Source of the DNA: Terriglobia bacterium
Lineage (GTDB): Bacteria; Acidobacteriota; Polarisedimenticolia; Polarisedimenticolales; JAIQFR01
Assembly: GCA_020073205.1 (NCBI GenBank)
Contig: JAIQFR010000014.1
Location: forward strand, 1-62,808
Length of the DNA: 62,808 bases
Direction: 5' to 3'
Numbering within the stretch: position 1 is the first letter of the stretch; each line of letters starts with the position of its first letter. The position numbers and the translations under genes were made by a program. Below are positions 40,069 through 49,563 of the stretch, piece after piece. The notes beneath the pieces are model-generated. The model saw only the letters and a list, made by a program, of their open reading frames with translations. It had not been told where the DNA came from and made no database searches.

Positions 40069-40821
40069 TTATAGAGGAGCGCGGTCCGGTTTGGCAAACG
40101 GGACGACGCGGACGGGGAGGGGACCCAGGTAGGCCGGACCGCCGTCCGCCTCGAGGCGGAAGCGGGCCGCCCGGACGAGCACGCCCGCCTCGGCGGCGGC
40201 GGCCAGCGCCTCGGCGAACCCCGGGTCCGTCGACGGGTTCGGCTCGACGCGGACCGCGTCCTCCCGCTGCACCACGAACAACAACAGGGCGGACCCGCCG
40301 GAGCGGACGTACTCCGCCAGCTCCCGGACGTGCCGCGCGCCGCGGGCGGTGGGGGCGTCGGGGAACCGCGCCACCCCGCCCTCGACCAGCGTCACCGATT
40401 TCACCTCGACCAGCATCGGGGCGCCGTCCTTGAGGGCCAGGAGGAAATCGAACCGGCTGAAGGCATGCTCGTACTCGCGCCGCAAGGTCAGGACCTGCCC
40501 GATGCCCTCGACGTCGCCGCGCCACAGGAGCTCCTCGGCGAGGCGGTTCGGCAGGGTGGTGTCCACGGACACCCACGCGAAGGGACGCACGGGGGACCGG
40601 ACCAGCGCCACGGTGAACCGGGTCCTGCGGGGCCCGCCTTCGGGAACGGGCCGAAGGCGGAGCGGGGCGCCGGGAATCAGGAGCTCCTTCAGGCGGCCGG
40701 GGTCCGCAAGGTGCGCGGCGACGCGGCGCCCGTCGCGCAGCACCGCCTCCACCGTGAAGCGGTTCGGCCGCGCCAGGAAGAACGCGGCGAGAAGAGCGCC
40801 TTCGTGCCCGGGACCTTCCAT
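40069..40821 (-). CDS. sfsA: SfsA family DNA-binding/nuclease-fold protein
   Basis: This 250-residue SfsA homologue has FTVEAVLRDGRRVAAHLADPGRLKELL (OB-fold part), the nuclease-like core with FLLALKDGAPMLVEVKSVTL (acidic residues E and K of a PD-(D/E)XK-like site) and FPDAPTARGARHVREL. SfsA was described as a regulator of maltose use and binds DNA without sequence specificity; the fold suggests a nuclease. Its start codon shares one base with the stop of the upstream exported protein (TGATG), so it is translationally coupled. DUF3857 genes follow after 38 nt. Confidence 0.94.
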   Translation of the reverse strand: MEGPGHEGALLAAFFLARPNRFTVEAVLRDGRRVAAHLADPGRLKELLIPGAPLRLRPVPEGGPRRTRFTVALVRSPVRPFAWVSVDTTLPNRLAEELLWRGDVEGIGQVLTLRREYEHAFSRFDFLLALKDGAPMLVEVKSVTLVEGGVARFPDAPTARGARHVRELAEYVRSGGSALLLFVVQREDAVRVEPNPSTDPGFAEALAAAAEAGVLVRAARFRLEADGGPAYLGPLPVRVVPFAKPDRAPL

Positions 40822-41396
40822 CAGCTCGTCAGGTACGCGTAGAGGGTCACGCTGACCGTCTTCGCGCTGGTGTTATAGAGCAAGACCCGGTACCGGGGGA
40901 AGCCCACCCTCAGGACGGGCTGGCTCGACGCGAAGTACGGGGATCCGCCGGGAGCCGTGGGCGCCGTGACCTCCAGCGGAAACTGCATCTCCCCCTTCTC
41001 CTCGAACGCCCTCACGATCGCGTCCTCCTCGGGGAGGAGGATCGCGCCGACGGTGCCCGGGCGGACCACCTCGCCCTTGATCTGCCCCTCGAGGCTCAGG
41101 ACGATCTGGGAGAAACCGTCCACGGAGACCGTCCCGGCCTGGATCAGCCGTTGCGTGTCCTTGGGGCCCACAGGGGGAACCACGACGTCCTTGAGGACCA
41201 CCTGGCTTGCCTGACGGATCGGCCCGCGTATCGTGACCTCCCCTTCGACCTTCTGCAGGTCGGGAAAATTCGTGACGATGACCTGGCGGATCCCCTGGTT
41301 CCCCTGCTGCGAGACCGCCGTGCCGACCGGCAGCAGGACCGTGAGCAGCAGGGCGGACGTGACGCAAAGGGCGGCGACGACGGCCTTCCTCGACAT
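40821..41396 (-). CDS. Exported protein of unknown function, 191 residues
   Basis: A signal peptide (about 1-29, ending AVSQQ) precedes a beta-rich domain with the phrases IRQVIVTNFPDLQKVEGEVTIRGPI and VVLKDVVVPP. The IxVxNFP-type N-terminus recurs in exported proteins of Acidobacteriota and Rokubacteria (from memory), but no function is known. The C-terminal part ends with paired strands (YRVLLYNTSAKTVSVTLYAYLTS). There is no lipobox and no catalytic motif. It is first in a run with sfsA and two DUF3857 genes, and divergent from the DNA glycosylase gene with a 55-nt gap. Confidence 0.75.
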   Translation of the reverse strand: MSRKAVVAALCVTSALLLTVLLPVGTAVSQQGNQGIRQVIVTNFPDLQKVEGEVTIRGPIRQASQVVLKDVVVPPVGPKDTQRLIQAGTVSVDGFSQIVLSLEGQIKGEVVRPGTVGAILLPEEDAIVRAFEEKGEMQFPLEVTAPTAPGGSPYFASSQPVLRVGFPRYRVLLYNTSAKTVSVTLYAYLTS

Positions 41397-41451
41397 GGTA
41401 CCCTCCTTGACCGGTGCCGGACCCGAGGCGGAGGGGCCGGCCGGGAAAGGG

Positions 41452-42051
41452 ATGAAGCGGCTCGGAGTCCGATTCTACAGGCGGGATACGCTCGCGGTCG
41501 CCCGCGATCTGCTCGGACGGGTCTTGTGCCGCCGGCTCCACGACGGGAGCGTGCTGCGCGGCCGCCTCCTCGAGGTCGAGGCCTACGACGGGCCGAGCGA
41601 CCAGGCGAGCCACGCCCGCCGCGGGCCCACCCTACGCAACGCGCCGATGTACGAGGCGGGGGGCGTCGCGTACGTCTACCTCGTGTACGGCATGCACCAC
41701 TGCTTGAACCTGGTCACGGGGAAGAAGGGCTACCCGGCGGCGGTGTTGGTGCGCGCGGCGGAGTCCCCGGACGGGAAGTCCCCCGCCGCAGGCCCGGGCC
41801 GCTTGACGCGCGCCTTCCGGATCGATCGCGCGCTCGACGGGGCCTCTCTCCTGGGTCCCGACCTCTGGCTGGAGGAAGGGGAGCCGTTCCCGGACGACCG
41901 GGTGCGCCGCACGCCGCGCATCGGCGTCGACTACGCGGGGGCGTGGGCGCGAAAGCCCTATCGCTACGTCGTGAGCGGACGCGAGTCCGCGACGTGGGGG
42001 CTTCCGCCCCACGCTCGGCTCACTCCGGGACGAACGAGTAGCCGGCGGTGA
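41452..42051 (+). CDS. 3-methyladenine DNA glycosylase, AAG/MPG family
   Basis: This 199-residue homologue of the human alkyladenine glycosylase type (PF02245) has FYRRDTLAVARDLLGRVL, the catalytic Glu in LLEVEAYDGPSDQASHA, YVYLVYGMHHCLNLVT and the substrate-pocket segment GPGRLTRAFRIDRALDG. It excises alkylated and deaminated purines in base excision repair. ATG 41452 sits 3 nt after GGGAAAGG. Its last 32 nt overlap the 3' end of the convergent patatin gene, so the two transcripts are antisense at their ends. Confidence 0.95.
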   Translation: MKRLGVRFYRRDTLAVARDLLGRVLCRRLHDGSVLRGRLLEVEAYDGPSDQASHARRGPTLRNAPMYEAGGVAYVYLVYGMHHCLNLVTGKKGYPAAVLVRAAESPDGKSPAAGPGRLTRAFRIDRALDGASLLGPDLWLEEGEPFPDDRVRRTPRIGVDYAGAWARKPYRYVVSGRESATWGLPPHARLTPGRTSSRR

Positions 42052-44719
42052 TGAAGCCGGTGACCGCGCCCCGGTCGTTGCGCCCGAAGCCCACGGCGAT
42101 CGGTCCGAGGAATCGCGTGTGGACGATCACGCTGGCGCCACAGCCGTACGCGGTGTCCCCGCCCCTCAGGCCGCCGCGGCTCGACGCGGTGCGGATCGCG
42201 TCGGCCCCCGCCTCGAGGTAGAGGCGGGCCGCACCGACGTCGAGCCACCTCAGGCGCCAGGTCGCGCCGGCCCGCGCGTAGTCCGGCGCGGCCGCTCCGT
42301 AAGGCACGAACCCGTATAGGTCCCGGTAGCCGCCGGGATTGAACCAGAACGGCCGGCGCCCGGTCCCGTCGGAAAGCCCCAGCCCGAGCCGGCCGGTCAA
42401 GGTGTGGCGTCGGCTCGCGCCGAGAGAGATCTCCCGGTCCGCCCGCGCCTCGGCCTTCCACAGCTCGTCCCCCTCGATCGATCGCTCCGCGGAGAGCCGG
42501 AACGCGCCGCCGCGGGTCGGAAAGAGCAGCCGGTCGTGCCGGTCGAGCCCGAGCGACAGCACCGCGGAAGTCCGCGAGACCTCCTCGAGCGGGGCCGACG
42601 CGGTGGCGTCGAGCCGGTCGCGCTCCCAGCGGAACCCCGCTTGCAGCGAGGCTCCCCAGCGGACGCGATGGATCAACGTCGCCCAGAGCCGCTCGCCCCG
42701 CCACGGCTCGGCCAGCGAGTCCACGAGCCGCTGGTCGAGGTCCGCCACCGGCGATCGCGCGGTGAACAGCGTTCCGCCCACGTCGGCGCCCAGGTTTTGG
42801 AACCCGGCGCCGTACTCCGTCCGGTAGCGCACGGAGAGCGCCCTGACGTCCTCGGCCGCGCCGGCGGTCACGTCCACGAAGTCGCCCCTGCCGGTCAGGT
42901 TGGCCTTCGCGGCGCGGGCCCAGCCGCCCCAGCCTACGGCGCCTCTGTACGATGCGCCCACCGCGGCCTCGAAGAAGTCGTCCCCTCGGACGTGAAGCGC
43001 CAGGTCGGCGCGGCCGTCCTCCCTGAGCGTCGGTTCGAGCGACCACTCGAAGATCGCTCTGCGCGCGACCATCTCGTCGAGCCGGTCGGCGAGCCGGTCG
43101 AAGCTGAATCGCTTGTCCTGGAGATCCTCGAAAAAGCGCTGGGTGCGCTCGAGCCGGATCTCCCCCTCGACCTCCGTCCGGATCCGGCCGATGGGCAGAT
43201 CCGAAACCCGGACCGCCGCGGTGCCCGTCGAGCCGTCGAATCGCGCGTCGCCGAGCGCGGCCAGCACCCGCCCGTCCTCGACCAGCGAGGTCCGGAACTC
43301 CCGGCACGCGCGGGCCGCCTCCTCCCAGGAGAACGGCCGGTCGATGGGCAGCGGGAGCCGCGCGTCCCGTGGGAGCGGCACGCGATCGCCGACGAGCTCG
43401 ACCGAGCGGGCCACGGGGTTCTCGCGGAACACGAACCGGATCCGCCGCCCGAGGGCGGTCTCGATCCACTCCACGCGCCCCGACTCGAACGGGCCGAGAT
43501 TGAGCGCCCGTGCCAGCTCAGCCGCGATCCGGTACCGGGTCACGGTCCTCCGCGCGCCGCCGAGCCGCTCGGCGATCCCGTCGGGAGTGATCCACGAGGT
43601 CCCGGCGACTTCGATCCCGGCGAAATCCACGGGCGCGCGGTCGCGGGAGCGCGCCTCGAGCAGCGCCCAGAGCGCCTCGCGGCCGCTCCGGTACGCCTCT
43701 CGTCCGAGCCCAACGAGCCGGTCCACGTTGGTCGCGAAGTCGAGCCGGGTGATGTCGAGGACCGCCGGCGTGAGGGTGAGGTCGGCGCGGGAGAGCGACT
43801 CATTTCCCTGATCCGCCATGAGGACGCTGATCCAGCGGTAGAGATTGTCCAGCGCCCCGCGGAGATAGTCCGCCCGCGGGATGCCCTCCGAGACGTCCAC
43901 CGCCACCACCGCGGAAGGGCCCAGGGACCGTGCGGTGTCCACCGGGATGTTCTCGACAACGCCTCCGTCCACCAGGAGGGCGCCACCCACCCTGACCGGC
44001 TCGAAGAAGCCCGGCACCGCGAACGAGGCTCGCACGTAGGCGACGAGGTCGCCGGACAGAGGCGCGACGCGCTCGCCGGTGAGGATGTTCCCGGCCACCG
44101 GCCGGAACCGGTACAGGAGGCGGTCGAAGTCGCCGCCGGACTCGAGCTGCGCCCGCAGCAGGTACCGGTAGAGCTCCCGCTCGAGGAGGCGCGACTCGGT
44201 GATCGCGCCGACCTCCAGAAGCCTGCGCCGCCGGAACTGGAGCTTCAGGAGCGCGCTCCGCTGCTCGATGTCCTCGGACTCGGACAGCACTCGCCGCCGG
44301 ACGTCGAGTCCCGCGATGATCGCGCCCCAGTCCCGCCGTTTCAGGATCTCCTCGATCTCTTCCGGGGAGTACCCCGCGCAGACGAACGCGCCGGTGAGGG
44401 CGCCGATGCTCGTCCCGGCGATCCCGTCGAACTCGACCCCGTCCTCGTGGAGCGATTCCAGGACCCCGAGATGGGCGAGGCCGCGCGCGCCGCCGCCGGA
44501 GAGCGCCAGCGCGAGCGTCGGCCGTCCGGGCGCGGTCCACCGCGGGTACGGACTGAATCGCCCGTCCGGCTCGATGCGCTCCGCGGTGATCGTATCGAGG
44601 AGGCGCTCCGGCGGTCCCTGCGCGAAGGGCCCTCCCGCGGAGGCCGCCGCCGAAAGCGACATCAATGCGGCGGCGAGCTGCCCCATGCTCCGCCGACTCG
44701 ATGACGCGGATCGTTTCAT
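42020..44719 (-). CDS. Patatin-like phospholipase with POTRA and BamA-like barrel (type Vd)
   Basis: This 899-residue protein has a signal peptide at about 1-34. The patatin domain (about 68-370) has the oxyanion loop GGGARG, nucleophile GTSIG and catalytic Asp in VDGG. One or two POTRA-like modules lie at about 385-540 (RIRFVFRENPVARSVELVGD and the GRIRTEVEGEIRLERTQRFFE region). A 16-strand Omp85-like barrel follows to the end (GFGRNDRGAVTGFITAGYSF, terminal FVPE). This is the PlpD/type Vd layout, in which the barrel carries the lipase across the outer membrane. It is fourth in a tight run after the cupin-hydrolase gene (13-nt gap). Confidence 0.93.
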   Translation of the reverse strand: MKRSASSSRRSMGQLAAALMSLSAAASAGGPFAQGPPERLLDTITAERIEPDGRFSPYPRWTAPGRPTLALALSGGGARGLAHLGVLESLHEDGVEFDGIAGTSIGALTGAFVCAGYSPEEIEEILKRRDWGAIIAGLDVRRRVLSESEDIEQRSALLKLQFRRRRLLEVGAITESRLLERELYRYLLRAQLESGGDFDRLLYRFRPVAGNILTGERVAPLSGDLVAYVRASFAVPGFFEPVRVGGALLVDGGVVENIPVDTARSLGPSAVVAVDVSEGIPRADYLRGALDNLYRWISVLMADQGNESLSRADLTLTPAVLDITRLDFATNVDRLVGLGREAYRSGREALWALLEARSRDRAPVDFAGIEVAGTSWITPDGIAERLGGARRTVTRYRIAAELARALNLGPFESGRVEWIETALGRRIRFVFRENPVARSVELVGDRVPLPRDARLPLPIDRPFSWEEAARACREFRTSLVEDGRVLAALGDARFDGSTGTAAVRVSDLPIGRIRTEVEGEIRLERTQRFFEDLQDKRFSFDRLADRLDEMVARRAIFEWSLEPTLREDGRADLALHVRGDDFFEAAVGASYRGAVGWGGWARAAKANLTGRGDFVDVTAGAAEDVRALSVRYRTEYGAGFQNLGADVGGTLFTARSPVADLDQRLVDSLAEPWRGERLWATLIHRVRWGASLQAGFRWERDRLDATASAPLEEVSRTSAVLSLGLDRHDRLLFPTRGGAFRLSAERSIEGDELWKAEARADREISLGASRRHTLTGRLGLGLSDGTGRRPFWFNPGGYRDLYGFVPYGAAAPDYARAGATWRLRWLDVGAARLYLEAGADAIRTASSRGGLRGGDTAYGCGASVIVHTRFLGPIAVGFGRNDRGAVTGFITAGYSFVPE

Positions 44720-44732
44720 CCCGCAGAGTGAT

Positions 44733-46235
44733 CTATATCTTCCGCTTCAGGAAGTCCAGCACCGCGCGGCCGAACGCCCGGGGGGCCTCGACGATCATGC
44801 CGTGAGAGGCACCCCGGATCGTGGCGGCTCGCGCCGCGGGCAGGCATCGGAGGAGCGCATCGGCCGCGCGGCGGACCGGCTCCGGGCTCCTCTCGCCGCG
44901 GACCAGGAGCACGGGAGCCCGGATCCCGAGCGCGTCCTCGCAACGGAACGCCGTCCGTTCCGCGCTCAGGATCCCCGGGACGATCGTGGCGGCGTTCCGG
45001 AGCATGATGCGCCTCTGCGCGAACGGTAGCCGGTCGAACGCGCCCGGGCCCATGGCCCAGTCGTCGAACGTCCTCGACGCGCCCTCGGGGTCGTCGCCCT
45101 CGATCCCTGAGCGGACCCTCGAAACCAGGGACTCGAGCCGCGCACCCGGCGGCGTCTCGGCGGCCGGCGACGGGACGAGGGTGAACAGCCAGGGCTCCGC
45201 CAGCACGAGGCTTCGCACGAGGTCGGGGCGGTCCCGCGCCAGGATCGCGGCGATCGCGCCCCCGTCGGCGTGGCCCACGAGGTGAACGGGCCCGAGCCGC
45301 ATCGTCTCGATCAGCGCGGCGAGGTCCCGGACGTGGAGCGCGAGCGTGTCGTCCGTTCCGTCTCCATCCCACCCGTTCGGGTCGTGGTACCTCCGGCTGT
45401 AGGCGATCACGTGGTAGCGCCGCGAGAGCCTCCCCATCGCGCCGGCCCAGGTCCCGAGGTCGCCGGCCGCGCCGTGCACGAGCACCAGGGGCTCCCCGCG
45501 GCCGCGCTCCAAGAGCGCGAACTCCGTTCCGCCGGCGGAGAGGAAGCGGACGGAAGGCGGATCGGGAGAGGGCGATCGCTTCAGCTCGATCTCCAGGACC
45601 TCGAAGGGGCGATCTTCGAGGTTCACGACCGAGTGGACGACCGGCCCCATGAAGAAGGTCTCGCCCCGCTCCCTCACGATCTCGAACGAGCGGCCGCCGG
45701 AGACGATCTCGCGTGCGTGGATCCCGGTGAGGCAGACGCCGAGCCGCGCCGGGTGCGCGTGCATCGGGATCCTGGCTCCCGGCGGCACGCGGCTGCGCAC
45801 GACGCGCACGGTTCCGTTCTCGAGGACGACCCACCGCAGGCCCGCGTCGGGCGCGGCGAGCGGACCGAGCCTCGCCCGCCCGCGAGTCCTCGCGATCTCG
45901 AACGACAGGAGCGTCGCCGTCCTCTCGCCGACGTTCCAGACGGTGACGGCGTCGCCGGGGCGCCATCTCGCCTCGCCCGCGACGAGCTGCCAGTCCTCGG
46001 CCGTCGCGCCGGCTCCGGCGACCCTGAGCCGCGAGTCCGAGAGCGCCACGACGACGCCGTCCTCGAGCGGGTCGAGGGGCACCCGGGCGCGAGGCTCGAG
46101 GACGAGTCGTCTCACCCGCCCCCGCTCGTTCTCGATCTCGAGTCGGACGCGGTCGGGGTCCGGCGCCTCACCGGGCGGCGCGGCGGGCCCCCCGAGCGCG
46201 GCGAGGAGCAGGAGGACGCACGTCGCCGCGTTCAC
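44733..46235 (-). CDS. Exported double-cupin fused to alpha/beta hydrolase lacking the Ser nucleophile
   Basis: This 500-residue protein starts at GTG 46235, 4 nt after the helicase gene stop, with a signal peptide at 1-24. Two cupin-like barrels follow (about 28-115 and 130-218), the second with metal-type residues HAHP and an HSVVN strand. An alpha/beta hydrolase domain occupies 235-497: oxyanion VHGAAGD, acid near LLVRGERSP and His478 in ASHGM. The nucleophile elbow, normally GHSxGG, reads GHADGG (321-326, 45258-45275), so Ser is replaced by Ala323. The protein is probably not a serine hydrolase; it may bind a ligand, or use Asp324 in a different chemistry (inference). Confidence 0.85.
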   Translation of the reverse strand: MNAATCVLLLLAALGGPAAPPGEAPDPDRVRLEIENERGRVRRLVLEPRARVPLDPLEDGVVVALSDSRLRVAGAGATAEDWQLVAGEARWRPGDAVTVWNVGERTATLLSFEIARTRGRARLGPLAAPDAGLRWVVLENGTVRVVRSRVPPGARIPMHAHPARLGVCLTGIHAREIVSGGRSFEIVRERGETFFMGPVVHSVVNLEDRPFEVLEIELKRSPSPDPPSVRFLSAGGTEFALLERGRGEPLVLVHGAAGDLGTWAGAMGRLSRRYHVIAYSRRYHDPNGWDGDGTDDTLALHVRDLAALIETMRLGPVHLVGHADGGAIAAILARDRPDLVRSLVLAEPWLFTLVPSPAAETPPGARLESLVSRVRSGIEGDDPEGASRTFDDWAMGPGAFDRLPFAQRRIMLRNAATIVPGILSAERTAFRCEDALGIRAPVLLVRGERSPEPVRRAADALLRCLPAARAATIRGASHGMIVEAPRAFGRAVLDFLKRKI

Positions 46236-46239
46236 GGTC

Positions 46240-49200
46240 TCACCGCGGTCCCGTCGGCAAGGGCAGGATCTTCCCGTCCCGCAGGAGCCACAGCTCGGTG
46301 CGCGGCGGGGCGGCGAGGCGCATCGCGCGGCGGACGGCCTCCGCGTAGTCGGCGAGCTGGGGACCGTAGCGCTCCGACGCGTCGCGAGGGGTGAGACCGT
46401 GGTCGGTCTTGTAGTCCGCGACGACCAGGGTCCCCTCGGCATCCCGGTAGAGCAGGTCGAGCACCCCGGTGACCGTCGTCCCGTCGTCCTCGTGGAGGAG
46501 CATGGGGACCTCGCGGCCGAGCACGTCGATCGTTCGGAGGCGGGCGGGGAGCGGGGACGCGAGGAACGCGGCGAGCACGGTTCGCGCCTCCCGCTCGACC
46601 TCCGCGGGAGCGACCCCGTGCTCCTCCGCCGCCCTGCGGGAGAGGTCGGCGAGCGCGGCCGTGATCGGCGCCTTGGACGCCGGGTCCCACCGCTCCAGCG
46701 CGGCGTGGACCGCGGTTCCCGTGGCGAGGGCGACGTCCCGGTCCGGGGCGTCGACGGCGGACCCCGCTTCCGCCTCCGCGCTTCGGGCTGCGCGCTCCTC
46801 CCGGGCCCCGCTCGCGCTTCGAATCGGGGGCTTCGCCCGGTCGCGGAGGCGTCCCGTCGCGTCGAGCCACGCCGCCACCGCCGTCGATTCCCCTTCGAGA
46901 CCCGCCTCGGGAAGCCGCGGCGCAGCCTGGGGCGTGGCCGCGACGTGCAGAACGAGGCCGCCGTGGATCCTCTCTCCGTCGCCGGGCGGCGACGAGGGGG
47001 AGTAGCCCCACGGCGCGAGCGCCTCGACCCACGGCGCGCGAGCCTTCGAGGCGGCCGCGAAGAGGATCAGCCGCTCCCGCGCCCGGGTCAGCGCGACGTA
47101 GAAGGCGCGGAGGCCCTCCGCCTCGTCGTGTCGCGTCTCCTCGCGCTCGAATCGGATTCTGGCGGCGTTCTTGAGCCCCGCTCCCTTGAGGGCGAGCGAG
47201 TCGACCCGCTTGTCCAGCTTCACCTTCCCGACGTCCTCGGCCGCGGACTTGCCATGCTTCTCCTCGCGCGCGAGGTCCGCGACGATCACCACGTCGGCCT
47301 CGAGGCCTTTGGCCTTGTGGATCGTGAGGACCCGGACGGCGTCGGCCTTCTCGTCGGCCAGCGGCGAATCTCCCTCGACGTCCGCGGCACGCTCGCTCTC
47401 AAGGGCGTCCAGGACCTCGTTCAGGGAGAGGGTCCCGTCCCGGGCCAGCTCCGCCGCGGCCGCGGCGAGCTTCCTCAGGTTCGCGACCCGCTGCGCTCCC
47501 TCGTATGCGAACGCGCCGAGCGGCAGGAGGCCGGTCCGCTCGAGGACCCGGCGGACCGTCGCTTCGGCGGGAATCCCCTTGGTCTCCCCCGCGAGACCGC
47601 GAAGCAGGCGAAGCGCCCCGGCCACGGCGGGGAACGCCGCGGGATCGGGAGTCGCGGAGAAGCGCCACGGGCCTCCCGAAGTTCCGTAGGCCAGGAGCTC
47701 CGAGTCCGGGGCGCCACCCGCCGGCGAGCGGAGGAACGCGAGGAGCGCGGCCGGGTCGGAGGGGCGAGCCAGCGCGCGCAGCGCCGCCATCAGCTGCGCG
47801 ACCTCCGTCCGCTCGAGGAACAGCTTTCCTCCGTCCACGACGAACGGGATCCCGGCCTGGCGAAGGGGCCTCAGGTAGAACGGCAGCGGGGTGAAGGCGC
47901 GCAGCAGGAGCATCACGTCGCCGTAACGCCGGCCTTCCCCTTGAACCAGAGCCGCGATGCGCGACGCGACGGCGGCGCCCTCGGCCTCGCGCCTCGCGTC
48001 CGCGTTGGGTGTGGCGGCGACGGTGAGGATCTCGACCCGCGGGCCCTCGTCTCCGTCCGGCCTCGCGGCCTCGATGGCCTTGTACTCCGGCTGGTACGGC
48101 TTCGACTCGATCCAGCGTTTCCGGAACAGGTCGTTCACCGGCGCGATCACCGCCCCGACGCTACGGAAGTTGGCGACGAGGTCGAGCGTCTCGCCGTCCT
48201 GGGCGAGGATGCGCTCCACGGCCCGCAGGAACGCCTCGTAGTCGGCCCCCCGGAACCGGTAGATGGACTGCTTCGGGTCGCCGACGATGAAGAGTCGCCC
48301 GGGCTCGAGCGGCACCTCGAACGGATCGCTCTCGCGCTCGGCCTTCGCTCCTCCGAGGAAAAGGACGATCTCGTACTGCAGCGGGTCGGTGTCCTGGAAC
48401 TCGTCCACCAGGAGCATCCGGTAGCGGCGACGCACCTCCTCCCGGACGGCCGGGTGGTCGCGGAGCACGTCGCGCGCGAGGGTCAGGAGACCGTCGAAGT
48501 TGACGGCGCCGCGCTCGAGCAGGAGGTCCCTCGCTCTGAGCGCGAACGGCGCCGAGGCCAGAACGAGGTCGCGGAACGCCTCGTCGTCCACGGAGGCGAC
48601 GGCAAGGAGGAGATCGCGCGCGTCCTTCGCGACGGCCTCCATCTCCCCCGGCTCCACGTCGCCGAGCTTTCTCTTGGACGTGGGCGGCGTCTTCCCGAGG
48701 GTCTTGGCCTCGTCGGGACGCGTCAGAAGCGCCACGAGCGCCTTGTGCCCCTCGCTCGCGAAGGTGTCGAGCGCCCGGCGGTACAGGTCGAGCTTCTCGA
48801 CCGCGCCCGACGACATCCCTTTCTGGCGGACGAGTACGGACCCGATCGCCGCGGCGAGCCCTGCGGCCTCGCCGCCGAACAACGACGACGCGTCCGGCGG
48901 ACGCCCCGTTCCGGCGAGCAGCGCCGGGGGAATCGAGAAGGCGGCGAGGCCTCGGGAGAGAGCCCTGAGCGCGGGAAGCCGGATCCGCGGCACCAGCCGC
49001 CGCCAAAGGTCTGCCCGCGTCGCGCGGGGGCCCAGCTCTTCCCCGAGGAACCTCTCCCATTCATCGTCGAGTAGGTCCTCGAAGAGCGGCCCGCGGTCCA
49101 CGGCGAACCCGGGATCCACCCCCGCCTCGAACGGGTAGGTCCGGAGCAGGTCGGCGCAGAACGAGTGGATCGTCGTGACCTGAGCCCGGTCGAGCTCCGT

Positions 49201-49563
49201 CAACGTGGCCAGGGCGCGCGCGGAGACGTCCGCCGGCGCGATTCCGCGATCGCGGACCAGGTGATCCAGCGCCCGGCTCCACGGCTTCGTCGGGTCGTTC
49301 GGCTCCTGCCCGAGGGCGGCGCGGCGGAGGCGCGTAAGCCCCTCGGCCAGCCGATCGCGCATCTCACCGGCGGCCTTCTCGGTGAAGGTGATCGCCGCGA
49401 ACTCCGTCGCCCCGGCGAGGCCGGCGCCTGTCGCCACGAGGAGACGCTCGACCAGGAGGCTGGTCTTCCCCGTCCCCGCCCCGGCCTCGACCACGAAATT
49501 CCGATCGAACTCCGTCGCGGCGCGCCGGCGCGCGTCGGCGTCCGACAGCGCGGTCGGCTTCAC
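46240..49563 (-). CDS. addA: UvrD/AddA-like helicase-nuclease
   Basis: This 1107-residue protein starts at GTG 49563 (GGAGG upstream, overlapping the stop of the previous gene as GTGA). It is a superfamily 1 helicase with Walker A AGAGTGKTS at about 27-35, AITFTEKAAGEMR, LLVDEFQDTDPLQYE (motif II), GDPKQSIYRFRGAD and VLTIHKAKGLE. A C-terminal RecB-type nuclease domain shows GVLDLL and VADYKTD. With the gene upstream it forms an AddAB-type double-strand-break repair enzyme. The exact subfamily (AddA versus RecB-like UvrD) is less certain. Confidence 0.93.
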   Translation of the reverse strand: MKPTALSDADARRRAATEFDRNFVVEAGAGTGKTSLLVERLLVATGAGLAGATEFAAITFTEKAAGEMRDRLAEGLTRLRRAALGQEPNDPTKPWSRALDHLVRDRGIAPADVSARALATLTELDRAQVTTIHSFCADLLRTYPFEAGVDPGFAVDRGPLFEDLLDDEWERFLGEELGPRATRADLWRRLVPRIRLPALRALSRGLAAFSIPPALLAGTGRPPDASSLFGGEAAGLAAAIGSVLVRQKGMSSGAVEKLDLYRRALDTFASEGHKALVALLTRPDEAKTLGKTPPTSKRKLGDVEPGEMEAVAKDARDLLLAVASVDDEAFRDLVLASAPFALRARDLLLERGAVNFDGLLTLARDVLRDHPAVREEVRRRYRMLLVDEFQDTDPLQYEIVLFLGGAKAERESDPFEVPLEPGRLFIVGDPKQSIYRFRGADYEAFLRAVERILAQDGETLDLVANFRSVGAVIAPVNDLFRKRWIESKPYQPEYKAIEAARPDGDEGPRVEILTVAATPNADARREAEGAAVASRIAALVQGEGRRYGDVMLLLRAFTPLPFYLRPLRQAGIPFVVDGGKLFLERTEVAQLMAALRALARPSDPAALLAFLRSPAGGAPDSELLAYGTSGGPWRFSATPDPAAFPAVAGALRLLRGLAGETKGIPAEATVRRVLERTGLLPLGAFAYEGAQRVANLRKLAAAAAELARDGTLSLNEVLDALESERAADVEGDSPLADEKADAVRVLTIHKAKGLEADVVIVADLAREEKHGKSAAEDVGKVKLDKRVDSLALKGAGLKNAARIRFEREETRHDEAEGLRAFYVALTRARERLILFAAASKARAPWVEALAPWGYSPSSPPGDGERIHGGLVLHVAATPQAAPRLPEAGLEGESTAVAAWLDATGRLRDRAKPPIRSASGAREERAARSAEAEAGSAVDAPDRDVALATGTAVHAALERWDPASKAPITAALADLSRRAAEEHGVAPAEVEREARTVLAAFLASPLPARLRTIDVLGREVPMLLHEDDGTTVTGVLDLLYRDAEGTLVVADYKTDHGLTPRDASERYGPQLADYAEAVRRAMRLAAPPRTELWLLRDGKILPLPTGPR

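Noticed and set aside
45649-49074. Open frame of more than 1,100 codons opposite the AddA-like gene
   Set aside because: Antisense shadow. The minus strand carries all helicase motifs in order.
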